From positions 2,294,001-2,358,000 of the forward strand of contig NZ_CP054691.1 in assembly GCF_013348785.1 (NCBI RefSeq): DNA of 64,000 bases. Reading direction: 5' to 3'. Under the pieces are notes generated by a model that was given only the letters and a program-made list of their open reading frames with translations, was not told where the DNA came from and ran no database searches. This document shows positions 8,074 through 15,481 of the stretch, piece by piece. The DNA comes from Gordonia sp. X0973. Its GTDB lineage: Bacteria; Actinomycetota; Actinomycetes; Mycobacteriales; Mycobacteriaceae. Position 1 is the first letter of the stretch; each line of letters opens with the position of its first letter. A program made the translations under genes and the position numbers.

Positions 8074-9116
8074 CAGCTACACCCCTGCATCGTTCCGAGC
8101 ACGCACAGCAGACCGTCGGGGATGACCGCCGACGGCGAGACGACGTCGGCCCAGTTGCCGTTGCCCGTCGCGTCGGTGATGGTCCGCATCGCCGGGGGCA
8201 GCCGCTTGAGGATCTCGTCGATCCGGGCCGCATTGCCCGTCAACGTGTTGGTCACCGCCACGATGTTCGTCGTCAACTGCCCCATCGGGATCTGCGGGAA
8301 CGTCGTGGCCATTTTGGCCAGCACCAGGCGGAGGTTGTCGGCCAGCCGGGTCAGGACGTGCCGTCGCACCACCAGCATCTGCACGATCGCCTGCGTGTTG
8401 GACAGCGCTGTGGCGATCGACTCCGACTGCTCGGCGCTCGCCCCGGCCAGTCGTTTCGCCATCGCTAGGAGTTGGCCCAGCTGTTCGCCGGTGCCCGAGA
8501 TCGCGACGGCCGCACCGCCGGCGCCGGCCAGGGCCGCCGACAGGTCGTCGGAGTCGGGGACCATATTCGTCATGGTCGTGAGCATCGACCGGACCACCTG
8601 TGGGTTGACCTCGGTGGCCGAGCGCACCGAATCGGCCGAGATGTCGTCGAGCGTGTACGGGGAATCGGTCCGCGAGAGCGGGATCGTGTTGTCCGGGCCG
8701 ATGGACCCGCGCCCGCCCGGGGTGACCTCGAAGTAGCGCTTGCCGAGGACGGTCCGCAGGCGCACCGTCGCGCGTGTCTGGTCGCCGAGCGGCTGGCGGC
8801 GGTCGAGGCGGAATTCGACGCGCACACGGTCGCCGGCCAGGCGCACCGCCTCGATCCGGCCGGCCGGCACCCCGGCGACGAGGACGGGGTCGGCGGTGGT
8901 CAGGCCCGCGGCGTTCCCCAGTTCCGCGGCGAACGGCTGGGTCCGGGAGTGGTAACTCCACTGCGGGACGCCGGCCGCGAGAGCCATCAGGACCACCAGC
9001 GTGATGATCCCGGCCGTGCCGAGTACCGCGGGTGAGGCACCCTGGGCGCGCTTGTCGGATTTGAAGACGAATTCCAGGACGCCGACGAAGACGTCGATGA
9101 GTCGGACCAGCAGCAT
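8073..9116 (-). CDS. mceC: Mce family protein MceC
   Basis: A 347-residue Mce subunit. The ATG at 9116 is chosen because an N-terminal cytoplasmic stretch (VRLIDVFVGVLEFVFKSDKR) and the membrane anchor (about residues 35-53) follow it, and GAGGAG is adjacent upstream. The MCE domain contains DPVLVAGVPAGRIEAVRLAG and VLGKRYFEVTPGG. The C-terminus again carries a cysteine pair (LLCVLGTMQGC). The gap to mceB is only 14 bases and the stop overlaps the mceD start. The ribosome-binding site is embedded in a run of eight G residues, so the exact start is less sure than for the neighbours. Confidence 0.9.
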   Translation of the reverse strand: MLLVRLIDVFVGVLEFVFKSDKRAQGASPAVLGTAGIITLVVLMALAAGVPQWSYHSRTQPFAAELGNAAGLTTADPVLVAGVPAGRIEAVRLAGDRVRVEFRLDRRQPLGDQTRATVRLRTVLGKRYFEVTPGGRGSIGPDNTIPLSRTDSPYTLDDISADSVRSATEVNPQVVRSMLTTMTNMVPDSDDLSAALAGAGGAAVAISGTGEQLGQLLAMAKRLAGASAEQSESIATALSNTQAIVQMLVVRRHVLTRLADNLRLVLAKMATTFPQIPMGQLTTNIVAVTNTLTGNAARIDEILKRLPPAMRTITDATGNGNWADVVSPSAVIPDGLLCVLGTMQGCS

Positions 9117-9130
9117 CTCCTCGCCCCCCC

Positions 9131-10150
9131 CTACCTGCACACCGGCGAATGCAACGGCCCGAAGATATTCGCTTCGAGGTTCCATGCCTTGAGGGTGAAG
9201 TTGCAGAGGTACAGCATCATGAACCCGCCGTAGCGGCCGCTGTGGTTGATCCGGTCGGCCATGACGGGGAATCGCTCGAGGAAGGTCTCGAACGCGGGCG
9301 TGTTCGGGATCCACGCCTTCGTCACACCCTGCAGCCCGGTCAGCGAGCGGCTGAAGGAATCCCCCGCCGTCGTCATCATCTGCGCCAGCGAGGCCACCGC
9401 CCGGTCACCGGAATCCAGCAGGGCGGTCAGCTGGCCGTCGCCCCCGACGATGGCCGACGTGAGCTGCCCCAAACCCGCGAACAACTCGGTCAACTGGGCG
9501 TTGCGCGCATCGGCGGCCGACATGAGGGTGCTCAGGTTCGCGACGAGCCGCGCGAAGACGGCCCCGTTGCCCGCGAGGTTCTCCCCCATCGCCGCGATCT
9601 GCCGCAGCAGCAGGTGAACAGACTTCGTGCGGCCCGCGAAGGTGTCGACGAACCCCTGGGCGAGTTCGTTCACCTGCTTCGGGTCGAGTGCGGAGAACAG
9701 CGGCTCGAACCCGTTCATCAGTGCGGTCAGGTTGACCGGCCCGGTCGTCGCCGCGAGTGGGATTTCGTTGCCGTGCCGGGCGGGCGCCGTCGCACCCGCA
9801 TCGGAAAGCGCGATATACCTGGCGCCGAGCATGTCGGCGTAGCGGACTGCGGCGTGGACGTGCTCCGGCACCGGATGCGCCCGCTCGATGGCGACCCGCA
9901 CACGCGCCAGCGACGTCCCGTCTTCCTGCGGGAGCAACTCGACCGCCGATACCCGCCCTATCCGCACCCCGGACATCTTGACCGGGTTGCCCTCCACCAG
10001 CCCTTCGGCGTCGTCGAAGTTCAGCAGATAGTCCGACGAGGCACCGCGGACCGGGGTGCGCAGCGTATTGCTCATCAGGGAAAAGGCGACGATCCCGACG
10101 ACGAGGAACACCGCCGCCTTGATGACCGTCATCACCGACAGCCGAGTCAT
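9131..10150 (-). CDS. mceB: Mce family protein MceB
   Basis: A 339-residue Mce subunit with an N-terminal membrane anchor at about residues 8-26 (TVIKAAVFLVVGIVAFSLM), an MCE domain (GLVEGNPVKMSGVRIGRVSA; MLGARYIALSD) and a helical region. Cysteines occur near the C-terminus (YLCNFTLKAWN and SPVCR). The ATG at 10150 overlaps the mceA stop as ATGA. It acts as one strand of the six-subunit lipid conduit. Nothing in the sequence departs from the family. Confidence 0.92.
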   Translation of the reverse strand: MTRLSVMTVIKAAVFLVVGIVAFSLMSNTLRTPVRGASSDYLLNFDDAEGLVEGNPVKMSGVRIGRVSAVELLPQEDGTSLARVRVAIERAHPVPEHVHAAVRYADMLGARYIALSDAGATAPARHGNEIPLAATTGPVNLTALMNGFEPLFSALDPKQVNELAQGFVDTFAGRTKSVHLLLRQIAAMGENLAGNGAVFARLVANLSTLMSAADARNAQLTELFAGLGQLTSAIVGGDGQLTALLDSGDRAVASLAQMMTTAGDSFSRSLTGLQGVTKAWIPNTPAFETFLERFPVMADRINHSGRYGGFMMLYLCNFTLKAWNLEANIFGPLHSPVCR

Positions 10151-11484
10151 CCGATCCTCACTTCCGTGCCGCGGACCATTGGCCCCAGCATCACCGTCGT
10201 CGCGACATTCGGCCGCTCTCCCCGACTGCCGTCTTCCCTGGCGGGGCCGCCGTGTTCGGCGCCCACGATCGTGGACTCCAATCCGTGCAGCGCCGCGGAC
10301 TCGGCGGAGCCGTCGATCACCGTCGGCCCGGTGAAGGCGGCCGGGCGGGTCTGGGGCCGCGGCGGACGGAGGATGGTCCCGTTGCGCTGACCCGGGTCGC
10401 GCACCGGCCCGGTCCCCCACAGCGAGCGCTTGCCGAAGCAGTCGGCACCGCGCATCGAACCGTAGGTCGGGCAGTCGGCGGCCGAGTAGGGCTGGGGTTG
10501 GGAGAAGGTCGGGACCGCGGTGATGTTGAACCGTCCCGACGCGAAGAGGATCGTGCCCGCCCGGCCGAACTTGTCCGCCTCGCGGACGGTCCGGGTGATT
10601 CCCGCCGGGTTGTCGGCGACGGTGCCGAGGATGATGCCGGTCGAGTCGAGGACGGTGATCAGGTTCTTGCGCTGCTTGGCGACGAACGGGCCGACCGAGC
10701 CGAGGTATCCGCTGGCGGCGGCGAAGAACTCGCCCAGCTCGCCCGCCTTGTCGACGATGCCGCGCGAGATGTCGGCCACCGAGGCGAGGGTCTCCATCAT
10801 CGCCGGCGTCGCCCGCTTGAGCGATTCCACGACGCGGGCGAACTGCGGGGTGGCGTCGATGAAGCGGTCGATGGTGGATTCGAGTTCCCGTGACGCCGTC
10901 CACCAGTCGTCGATCATCATCCCGAGTTGGTCGCCGCGGCCGCCGATGGCCTTGTCGACGGCGGCGAGCGCGATGTTCACCTCGGCGGGTTTCACCTCCG
11001 CGATGAGGTCGGACAGCTTGGTGAAGATGTTGTAGAGGTTGATCGCGTCGGGACCGTCGTCGACGGCGATCTGGGCGCCGGGCGCCAATGCCGGTCCGCC
11101 GGTCGACGGCGATCCCGGGGTCGGGGCGAGTTGGACGTAGATGTCGCCGAAGAAGGTGCGCGGCAGAACCCGCACCATGACGGTGGCCGGGATGCGGCCG
11201 ATGGCCGCGCGGTCGATCGTCAACCCCACGCGCGACGACTGTGGCCCGGCCTCGATGGAACCGATCGCCCCGACCCTGACCCCGTGGAACCGTACCGGCG
11301 CGCCCGCCTGGATGAGGCCGGCCGACGTCGGCACCTCGGCGTAGACCTTCGGGTCCGTCGTCAGCACCCCGGTGCTGCGGGCGACCATCCAGAGCGAGAA
11401 GGCGACGATCAGGACGGCGGCGATCATCGCGCGCACGGCGTATCGGAGGCGGGAGATGCTCTTGCCGGGCAACATGACGGTCAT
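10147..11484 (-). CDS. mceA: Mce family protein MceA
   Basis: The first and longest Mce subunit here (445 residues). It has a membrane anchor at about residues 18-35, an MCE domain with GAPVRFHGVRVGAIGSIE and LPRTFFGDIYVQL, and a helical region. The C-terminal tail, after the cysteine pair DCPTYGSMRGADCFG, is long, proline-rich and probably disordered. MceA subunits in mycobacteria are exposed and have been linked to host-cell entry; the biochemical role is lipid import. It starts four bases after the second YrbE permease gene. Which paralogue group (Mce1-4) it belongs to cannot be judged by eye. Confidence 0.92.
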   Translation of the reverse strand: MTVMLPGKSISRLRYAVRAMIAAVLIVAFSLWMVARSTGVLTTDPKVYAEVPTSAGLIQAGAPVRFHGVRVGAIGSIEAGPQSSRVGLTIDRAAIGRIPATVMVRVLPRTFFGDIYVQLAPTPGSPSTGGPALAPGAQIAVDDGPDAINLYNIFTKLSDLIAEVKPAEVNIALAAVDKAIGGRGDQLGMMIDDWWTASRELESTIDRFIDATPQFARVVESLKRATPAMMETLASVADISRGIVDKAGELGEFFAAASGYLGSVGPFVAKQRKNLITVLDSTGIILGTVADNPAGITRTVREADKFGRAGTILFASGRFNITAVPTFSQPQPYSAADCPTYGSMRGADCFGKRSLWGTGPVRDPGQRNGTILRPPRPQTRPAAFTGPTVIDGSAESAALHGLESTIVGAEHGGPAREDGSRGERPNVATTVMLGPMVRGTEVRIG

Positions 11485-11487
11485 CGG

Positions 11488-12351
11488 CTACAACCCCAGT
11501 CCCGGGATCTTGGGGACCAGGCCCCACAGGCCGAAGGTGAAGACGACGTCGAAGATCCCGATGGCCAGGATCGACGTGCGCAGCGCCCGGCCCGCGGCCC
11601 GTCCGACGCCCTCCGGGCCGCCGCTGGCGAAATACCCGTAGGAGCAGTGGACCAGGGTGACGATGCCCGCGAACACCACGGCCTTGATCGCCGAGTAGAG
11701 CAGGTCGGTCGGTGTGAGGGCCAGGTGGAAGAAGTAGTCGTAGGTGCCCGAGGACTCGCCGTTGTACCAGACGACGACGAGACGGGTGGCGATGTAGCTG
11801 GCCAGCAGGCCGATCATGTAGATCGGGAGGACGCAGACCATCGCCGCGATCATGCGGGTGGTGGCGAGGAACGGGATGGACCGGATCGCCATGACGTCGA
11901 GGGCGGCGATCTCGTCGGAGATCCGCATCGCGCCGATCTGGGCGGTGAACCCGGTCCCGACCTTCGCGGCGAGCGCGATGGCGACGACGACGGGTGCCAG
12001 TTCGCGGGTGTTGGCGATGGCGGCGAGCATGCCCGAGAGGGAGGTCATGCCGACCAGCTGCAGCCCGCGATAGGTCTCGACGCCGAGCATCATCGCGGCC
12101 GCCAGCGACATCGCCAGCACGATGCCCATGGTTCCGCCGCCCGAGAGCAGCGACTTGGTCCCGAAGGTCATCTCCGCGATCTGCCGGATGACGTGCTTGC
12201 GGTAGTGGACGAGGGTGTACGGGATCGCGACGACGGCGCGCGCGATGAAGGTGACGTATTCGCCGAAGCGCACGACGCCGTCGCCGATGGGGTCGAGCCG
12301 CCGACGGTATCCGGTGCGGACGCGCAGGCGCAGATCAGTGGTCACCACCAT
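11488..12351 (-). CDS. yrbEB: YrbE/MlaE-type permease B of the Mce importer
   Basis: A 287-residue integral membrane permease of the MlaE family. About five to six hydrophobic segments are visible (for example GIVLAMSLAAAMMLG and MIAAMVCVLPIYMIGLLA). The ABC-coupling helix between the early segments contains DEIAALDVMAI, a variant of the EExDAL motif that contacts the ATPase MceG/Mkl; the ATPase gene is not in the window. It forms the inner-membrane channel with the adjacent YrbE-A. The ATG at 12351 follows the YrbE-A stop by one base. Confidence 0.93.
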   Translation of the reverse strand: MVVTTDLRLRVRTGYRRRLDPIGDGVVRFGEYVTFIARAVVAIPYTLVHYRKHVIRQIAEMTFGTKSLLSGGGTMGIVLAMSLAAAMMLGVETYRGLQLVGMTSLSGMLAAIANTRELAPVVVAIALAAKVGTGFTAQIGAMRISDEIAALDVMAIRSIPFLATTRMIAAMVCVLPIYMIGLLASYIATRLVVVWYNGESSGTYDYFFHLALTPTDLLYSAIKAVVFAGIVTLVHCSYGYFASGGPEGVGRAAGRALRTSILAIGIFDVVFTFGLWGLVPKIPGLGL

Positions 12352-12352
12352 G

Positions 12353-13162
12353 TCAGTACGCCCCCACTGCCGGGACGATCACCGTGTAGATCTGCGACAG
12401 GATCGTGTTGAAGATGAACACCAGCGCGAATGCGATGACGACCGCCTCGTTGACCGCGTCGGCGACGCCGCTCGGCCCGCCGCGCGCGTGCAGTCCCTTG
12501 AAGCAGGCGACGATCGTGGCGAGGAGGCCGAAGAGGCTCGCCTTGACGAGGGCCATGACGAAATCGGACATGCGGCCGTATTGACTGAAGGTCGAGAGGA
12601 AGGCGCCGCCGGGGAGGTGCTGCACGTAGATGTGGTACAGGTAGCACGCGCCCACCCCGGTCACCGTGATGAGCGAGCACAGGACGAGGGCGACGATGAT
12701 CGCCGCCGCGATCCGGGGTGCGACGAGGCGTTCGATCACGTTTATTCCCATGACTTCCATCGCGTCGATCTCCTCGCGGATCTTGCGCGACCCCAGATCG
12801 GTGCAGATCGCCGATCCGGCGACGCCGGCCATCATCAGGGCGCAGACCAAGGCCGCGGCCTGACCGACGATGACGAAAGCGACGACCGCTCCGGAGTAGC
12901 CGCCGGCGCCGATCTTCCCCGCGAGCTCGCCGACCGACACCGCGATGAAGACGCCCACCGGGATCATCAGCAGCAGCGACGGTCCGGTGCTCACCCGTCC
13001 GATGAAGACGATCTGGTTCAACGTCTCGGTGATCGACAACCGAAAGCGCAGGGTCGCCACCACCAGGGCGCCGATCGACTGCAGGGCGAACCCGAGGGTG
13101 TGCCCGGCCTCTACCGCGAGGTCGCGAAGCGGCCCGCGTGAAGCGGGAAGCTCGAACGCCAT
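12353..13162 (-). CDS. yrbEA: YrbE/MlaE-type permease A of the Mce importer
   Basis: A 269-residue MlaE-family permease and the first gene of the mce operon. It has an N-terminal amphipathic part, several membrane segments, and a well-kept coupling motif EEIDAMEVMGI at about residues 134-144. It pairs with YrbE-B to receive lipids from the Mce hexamer. The ATG at 13162 has about 150 bases of upstream sequence before the next gene, including a TTGACC hexamer and the 14-bp palindrome at 13259-13272, so the operon promoter is probably there. No KstR-like sterol operator was seen, which argues against, but does not exclude, a cholesterol-specific Mce4 system. Confidence 0.93.
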   Translation of the reverse strand: MAFELPASRGPLRDLAVEAGHTLGFALQSIGALVVATLRFRLSITETLNQIVFIGRVSTGPSLLLMIPVGVFIAVSVGELAGKIGAGGYSGAVVAFVIVGQAAALVCALMMAGVAGSAICTDLGSRKIREEIDAMEVMGINVIERLVAPRIAAAIIVALVLCSLITVTGVGACYLYHIYVQHLPGGAFLSTFSQYGRMSDFVMALVKASLFGLLATIVACFKGLHARGGPSGVADAVNEAVVIAFALVFIFNTILSQIYTVIVPAVGAY

Positions 13163-13258
13163 CTATCCCCCAGACAAGTCGTTGATCGTGACGCAACGGC
13201 CGCCGGATCGATTGCCGGCGACCGTGTGGCTGTAGTCACAGTGGGTCAAGCGTACATG

Positions 13259-13272
13259 TTTCATATATGAAA
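13259..13272. promoter_or_regulatory. 14-bp perfect palindrome upstream of the mce operon
   Basis: TTTCATATATGAAA is a perfect inverted repeat in the roughly 150-base gap between yrbEA and the next gene. Two further complementary pairs lie outside a two-base mismatch. Its core TCATATATGA recurs at 13952-13961, and both copies fall in AT-rich gaps. It is a candidate operator; the regulator is unknown. Confidence 0.45.
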
Positions 13273-13310
13273 TGTGACTCGATTCGAGAAAATATCACGA
13301 GCCTCCGACA

Positions 13311-13955
13311 TCAGGCCGTCGAATCATCGTCGACCCGCGGCGCCCGGAAGGCCCCGAGGCGCAGCACATGGCGCAGGACGAACCCGAACACCGGCCGGCT
13401 CAGCGGCGCGGCCCACCGCCAGGGCAGGAATCCGATCCACCTCGGGGTACCGGCGATGGTCCAGCGAACCTCGAGGACACCGGGGCGCTCGGTATCGGCG
13501 AGCACGAATTTCTCGGCGAAGGAGCCGATGGTCGCGGGCAGGCAGACGGCCGTGCCCGTCAACCCGATCATCTCGTCTTTGTGAAACTGATTGACCAGTT
13601 CAGACACCGAAAATACGGTGCCGGACATCGTCCGCTCCGACCAGATGCCACGACTGTCGACGGCTTCGTCGCGCCAATCCGGACCGTTCAGGAAGGGCAG
13701 GCTGCTCAGGTAGCGGCGTCCGACCAGTCGTGCGAAGACCTCGTCGCGCGACAGCGGGGTGCGAGCCGTGACGGTCACCGCGAATGCGGCGCGACGCGCG
13801 AAGTAGTCATCCATCTCCGCGCTGTCGATCGGAGTGACCGGAGCGCGATCCGGGCGGCGCGCGAGGCCGGCCGCGACGGCGAAGCCGAGCAGGGCGAGCA
13901 CTCCGATTGCGACGATGGCTCCCAGGATCAGCAGGAGCGTCTCACCAAATGTCAT
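13311..13955 (-). CDS. Membrane-anchored SRPBCC-like protein of unknown function
   Basis: A 214-residue protein. Residues 1-30 form a single membrane segment (LLLILGAIVAIGVLALLGFAV), followed by a soluble domain. The pattern of the soluble part (VTARTPLSRDEVFARLVG, then alternating strands and a C-terminal helical end) is reminiscent of SRPBCC/START-like lipid-binding folds, but I am not certain. The ATG at 13955 lies inside the palindrome TCATATATGA; no ribosome-binding site precedes it, so the transcript may be leaderless. It sits directly upstream of the mce operon on the same strand, about 150 bases away, and could share its regulation. A role in lipid binding would fit but is inference. 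Confidence 0.6.
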   Translation of the reverse strand: MTFGETLLLILGAIVAIGVLALLGFAVAAGLARRPDRAPVTPIDSAEMDDYFARRAAFAVTVTARTPLSRDEVFARLVGRRYLSSLPFLNGPDWRDEAVDSRGIWSERTMSGTVFSVSELVNQFHKDEMIGLTGTAVCLPATIGSFAEKFVLADTERPGVLEVRWTIAGTPRWIGFLPWRWAAPLSRPVFGFVLRHVLRLGAFRAPRVDDDSTA

Positions 13956-13961
13956 ATATGA
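13952..13961. promoter_or_regulatory. TCATATATGA palindrome spanning two divergent start codons
   Basis: This 10-bp palindrome contains the ATG of the leftward gene (13955, reverse) and an ATG that can start the rightward gene (13958, forward). It matches the core of the palindrome at 13259-13272. An operator or promoter element here would affect both divergent genes. No Shine-Dalgarno is visible on either side. Confidence 0.45.
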
Positions 13962-14449
13962 GATATTATCTGAGCATGTTTCGACCGATGCGAGTCTTGG
14001 CAAAAGCGGCGCTGACGGCCTTCCTGGTTCCGCTGCCCCTTCTCGGTGCGGGCCACGCGGCGGCGGCCCCGGTGCCGACCCTGGCGGTCACCGGCGCCGG
14101 TGACCGCGATTGGCAGATCACCTACCAGCGCGGGTCACGGCTGCGGCCGTCGACCACATGCCGCGTCGTGATGGACGACCGCACGCTCCGCGCACCCGCC
14201 CTCGCAGGAGGCATGCCCTTCGGATCGCCATCCGACGAGAAGCCGGGCAAACCCGTTCGCCCCGCCACTCCCCCGTCGAGCGAATCCTTCACCCTGCGGG
14301 GCCGCTACGTGCTCCCCGGCGCCCATCGCGTCTACGTCGCCTGCGGCCGGATCGCCAGTCCGACCGTCTGGCTCATCGCTCCGCGCCACCAGATCCTGGA
14401 CGGGGTCACCTGGCTGTCCAACGGCACGGCCGGGCTCTTCGGCTACTGA
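13958..14449 (+). CDS. Small secreted protein of unknown function
   Basis: Up to 163 residues. The N-terminus has a Sec-type signal peptide: basic MRVLAK, hydrophobic AALTAFLVPLPLLGAG, and an AAAAP cleavage region. The mature part is about 120 residues, proline-rich in the middle, with only two cysteines (TTCRVV and VACGRI) that could form one disulfide. Three in-frame ATG codons (13958, 13976, 13988) are possible; none has a good ribosome-binding site. The first lies in the palindrome shared with the divergent gene. No family is recognised. Confidence 0.6.
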   Translation: MRYYLSMFRPMRVLAKAALTAFLVPLPLLGAGHAAAAPVPTLAVTGAGDRDWQITYQRGSRLRPSTTCRVVMDDRTLRAPALAGGMPFGSPSDEKPGKPVRPATPPSSESFTLRGRYVLPGAHRVYVACGRIASPTVWLIAPRHQILDGVTWLSNGTAGLFGY

Positions 14450-14512
14450 CTCGGCTACTGACGCTTCCCTGCGCCCACGTCGCGTTCGGGCCGCGGGACT
14501 CCACGGCCGAGG

Positions 14513-15481
14513 TCAGTCGGCCAGCGGGCGTCGGGCGAGCCAGGCCGCGACGACGGCGCCGGAGATGTTGTGCCACACCGAGAACACCGCCGACGGCAGC
14601 GCGGCCAGCGGTGAGAAGTGCGCGGTGGCCAGCGTCGCGGCCAATCCGGAGTTCTGCATGCCGACCTCGAATGCCAGTGCGCGACGGGCCTTGTCGTCGA
14701 GGCGCCCCAGCTTTCCGGCCAGGTAGCCCAGGCCCAGCCCGAACCCGTTGTGCAGCACGACGGCGACGAAGACGATGGCACCCGCCGCGGCGATCTTGCT
14801 CGCGCTTCCCGCGACGACGATCGCCACGATGACCGCGATGACGACCGCCGACACCCAGGGCAGCGCCGGGAGCGCCCGGGCGACCAGTTTCGACGCGAAG
14901 GTCCGCGCCGCGAGCCCGAGGATCACCGGCAGGAGAACGGTCTTGACGATGTCGAGCACCATCGACCCGGCCGCGATATGCAGGTAGGAACCGGCCAGGA
15001 GCCACACCAACAGCGGCGTCAGCACCGGCGCGATCAGCGTCGACACGCTGGCCACCGCCACCGACAGCGCCACGTCGCCCTTCGCGAGGAAGGTCATCAC
15101 GTTCGACGCGGTGCCCGAGGGCGCGCAACCGACCAGGATGACGCCGACGGCCAACTCCGGCGAGAGGTGCAGACCGTGGGCGATCAGCCAACCGGCGGTG
15201 GGCATGATCGCGTAGTGCGCGACGAGGCCGAGCAGTACCGCCCAGGGGCGTCGGGCGACGGCCGCGAAATCCGGCGGCGTGAGCGTCAGCCCCATGCAGA
15301 ACATGATCAGGCCCAACAGGTATGGGACGTCGTGGGCGAACGGGGTGAAGACGTGCGGGACCGCGTAGCCGACGATTCCGGCGGCGAGCACCAGGAGCGG
15401 GAAGACGGTCACCGCTATGCGCGCGATGCGCTCCTCCGCGGCCAGGGCCGGGTTGCGCGACGCCGGGTCGGTCTCACCCAA
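14513..15481 (-). CDS. Bile acid:sodium symporter (BASS) family transporter
   Basis: A 322-residue integral membrane protein with about nine or ten hydrophobic segments. Family signatures include FCMGLTLTPPDF in the early part, the crossover region GCAPSGTASNVMTFLAKGDV at about residues 117-136, and GMQNSGLAATLA near the end. BASS proteins move organic anions such as bile acids, pantoate or keto acids with sodium. The apparent start is a TTG at 15481 that overlaps the end of dnaG by eight bases, so translation is probably coupled to dnaG. The substrate cannot be predicted. Confidence 0.85.
   Translation of the reverse strand: MGETDPASRNPALAAEERIARIAVTVFPLLVLAAGIVGYAVPHVFTPFAHDVPYLLGLIMFCMGLTLTPPDFAAVARRPWAVLLGLVAHYAIMPTAGWLIAHGLHLSPELAVGVILVGCAPSGTASNVMTFLAKGDVALSVAVASVSTLIAPVLTPLLVWLLAGSYLHIAAGSMVLDIVKTVLLPVILGLAARTFASKLVARALPALPWVSAVVIAVIVAIVVAGSASKIAAAGAIVFVAVVLHNGFGLGLGYLAGKLGRLDDKARRALAFEVGMQNSGLAATLATAHFSPLAALPSAVFSVWHNISGAVVAAWLARRPLAD

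Noticed and set aside
7738..8736. Long open frame on the + strand opposite mceC/mceD
   Set aside because: It is the antisense shadow of conserved mce genes in high-GC DNA; composition is low-complexity and no ribosome-binding site or domain is visible. Similar antisense frames opposite dnaG, glyS, cysN and others were rejected for the same reason.
13163..13310. KstR sterol operator before the mce operon
   Set aside because: No inverted repeat of the KstR type was found, so assignment to a cholesterol-specific Mce4 system is not supported.
13267..13584. Possible + strand gene starting at the first TCATATATGA palindrome
   Set aside because: It lies antisense to the gene at 13311-13955, is rich in Arg/Ser/Pro, and has no ribosome-binding site or recognisable domain.
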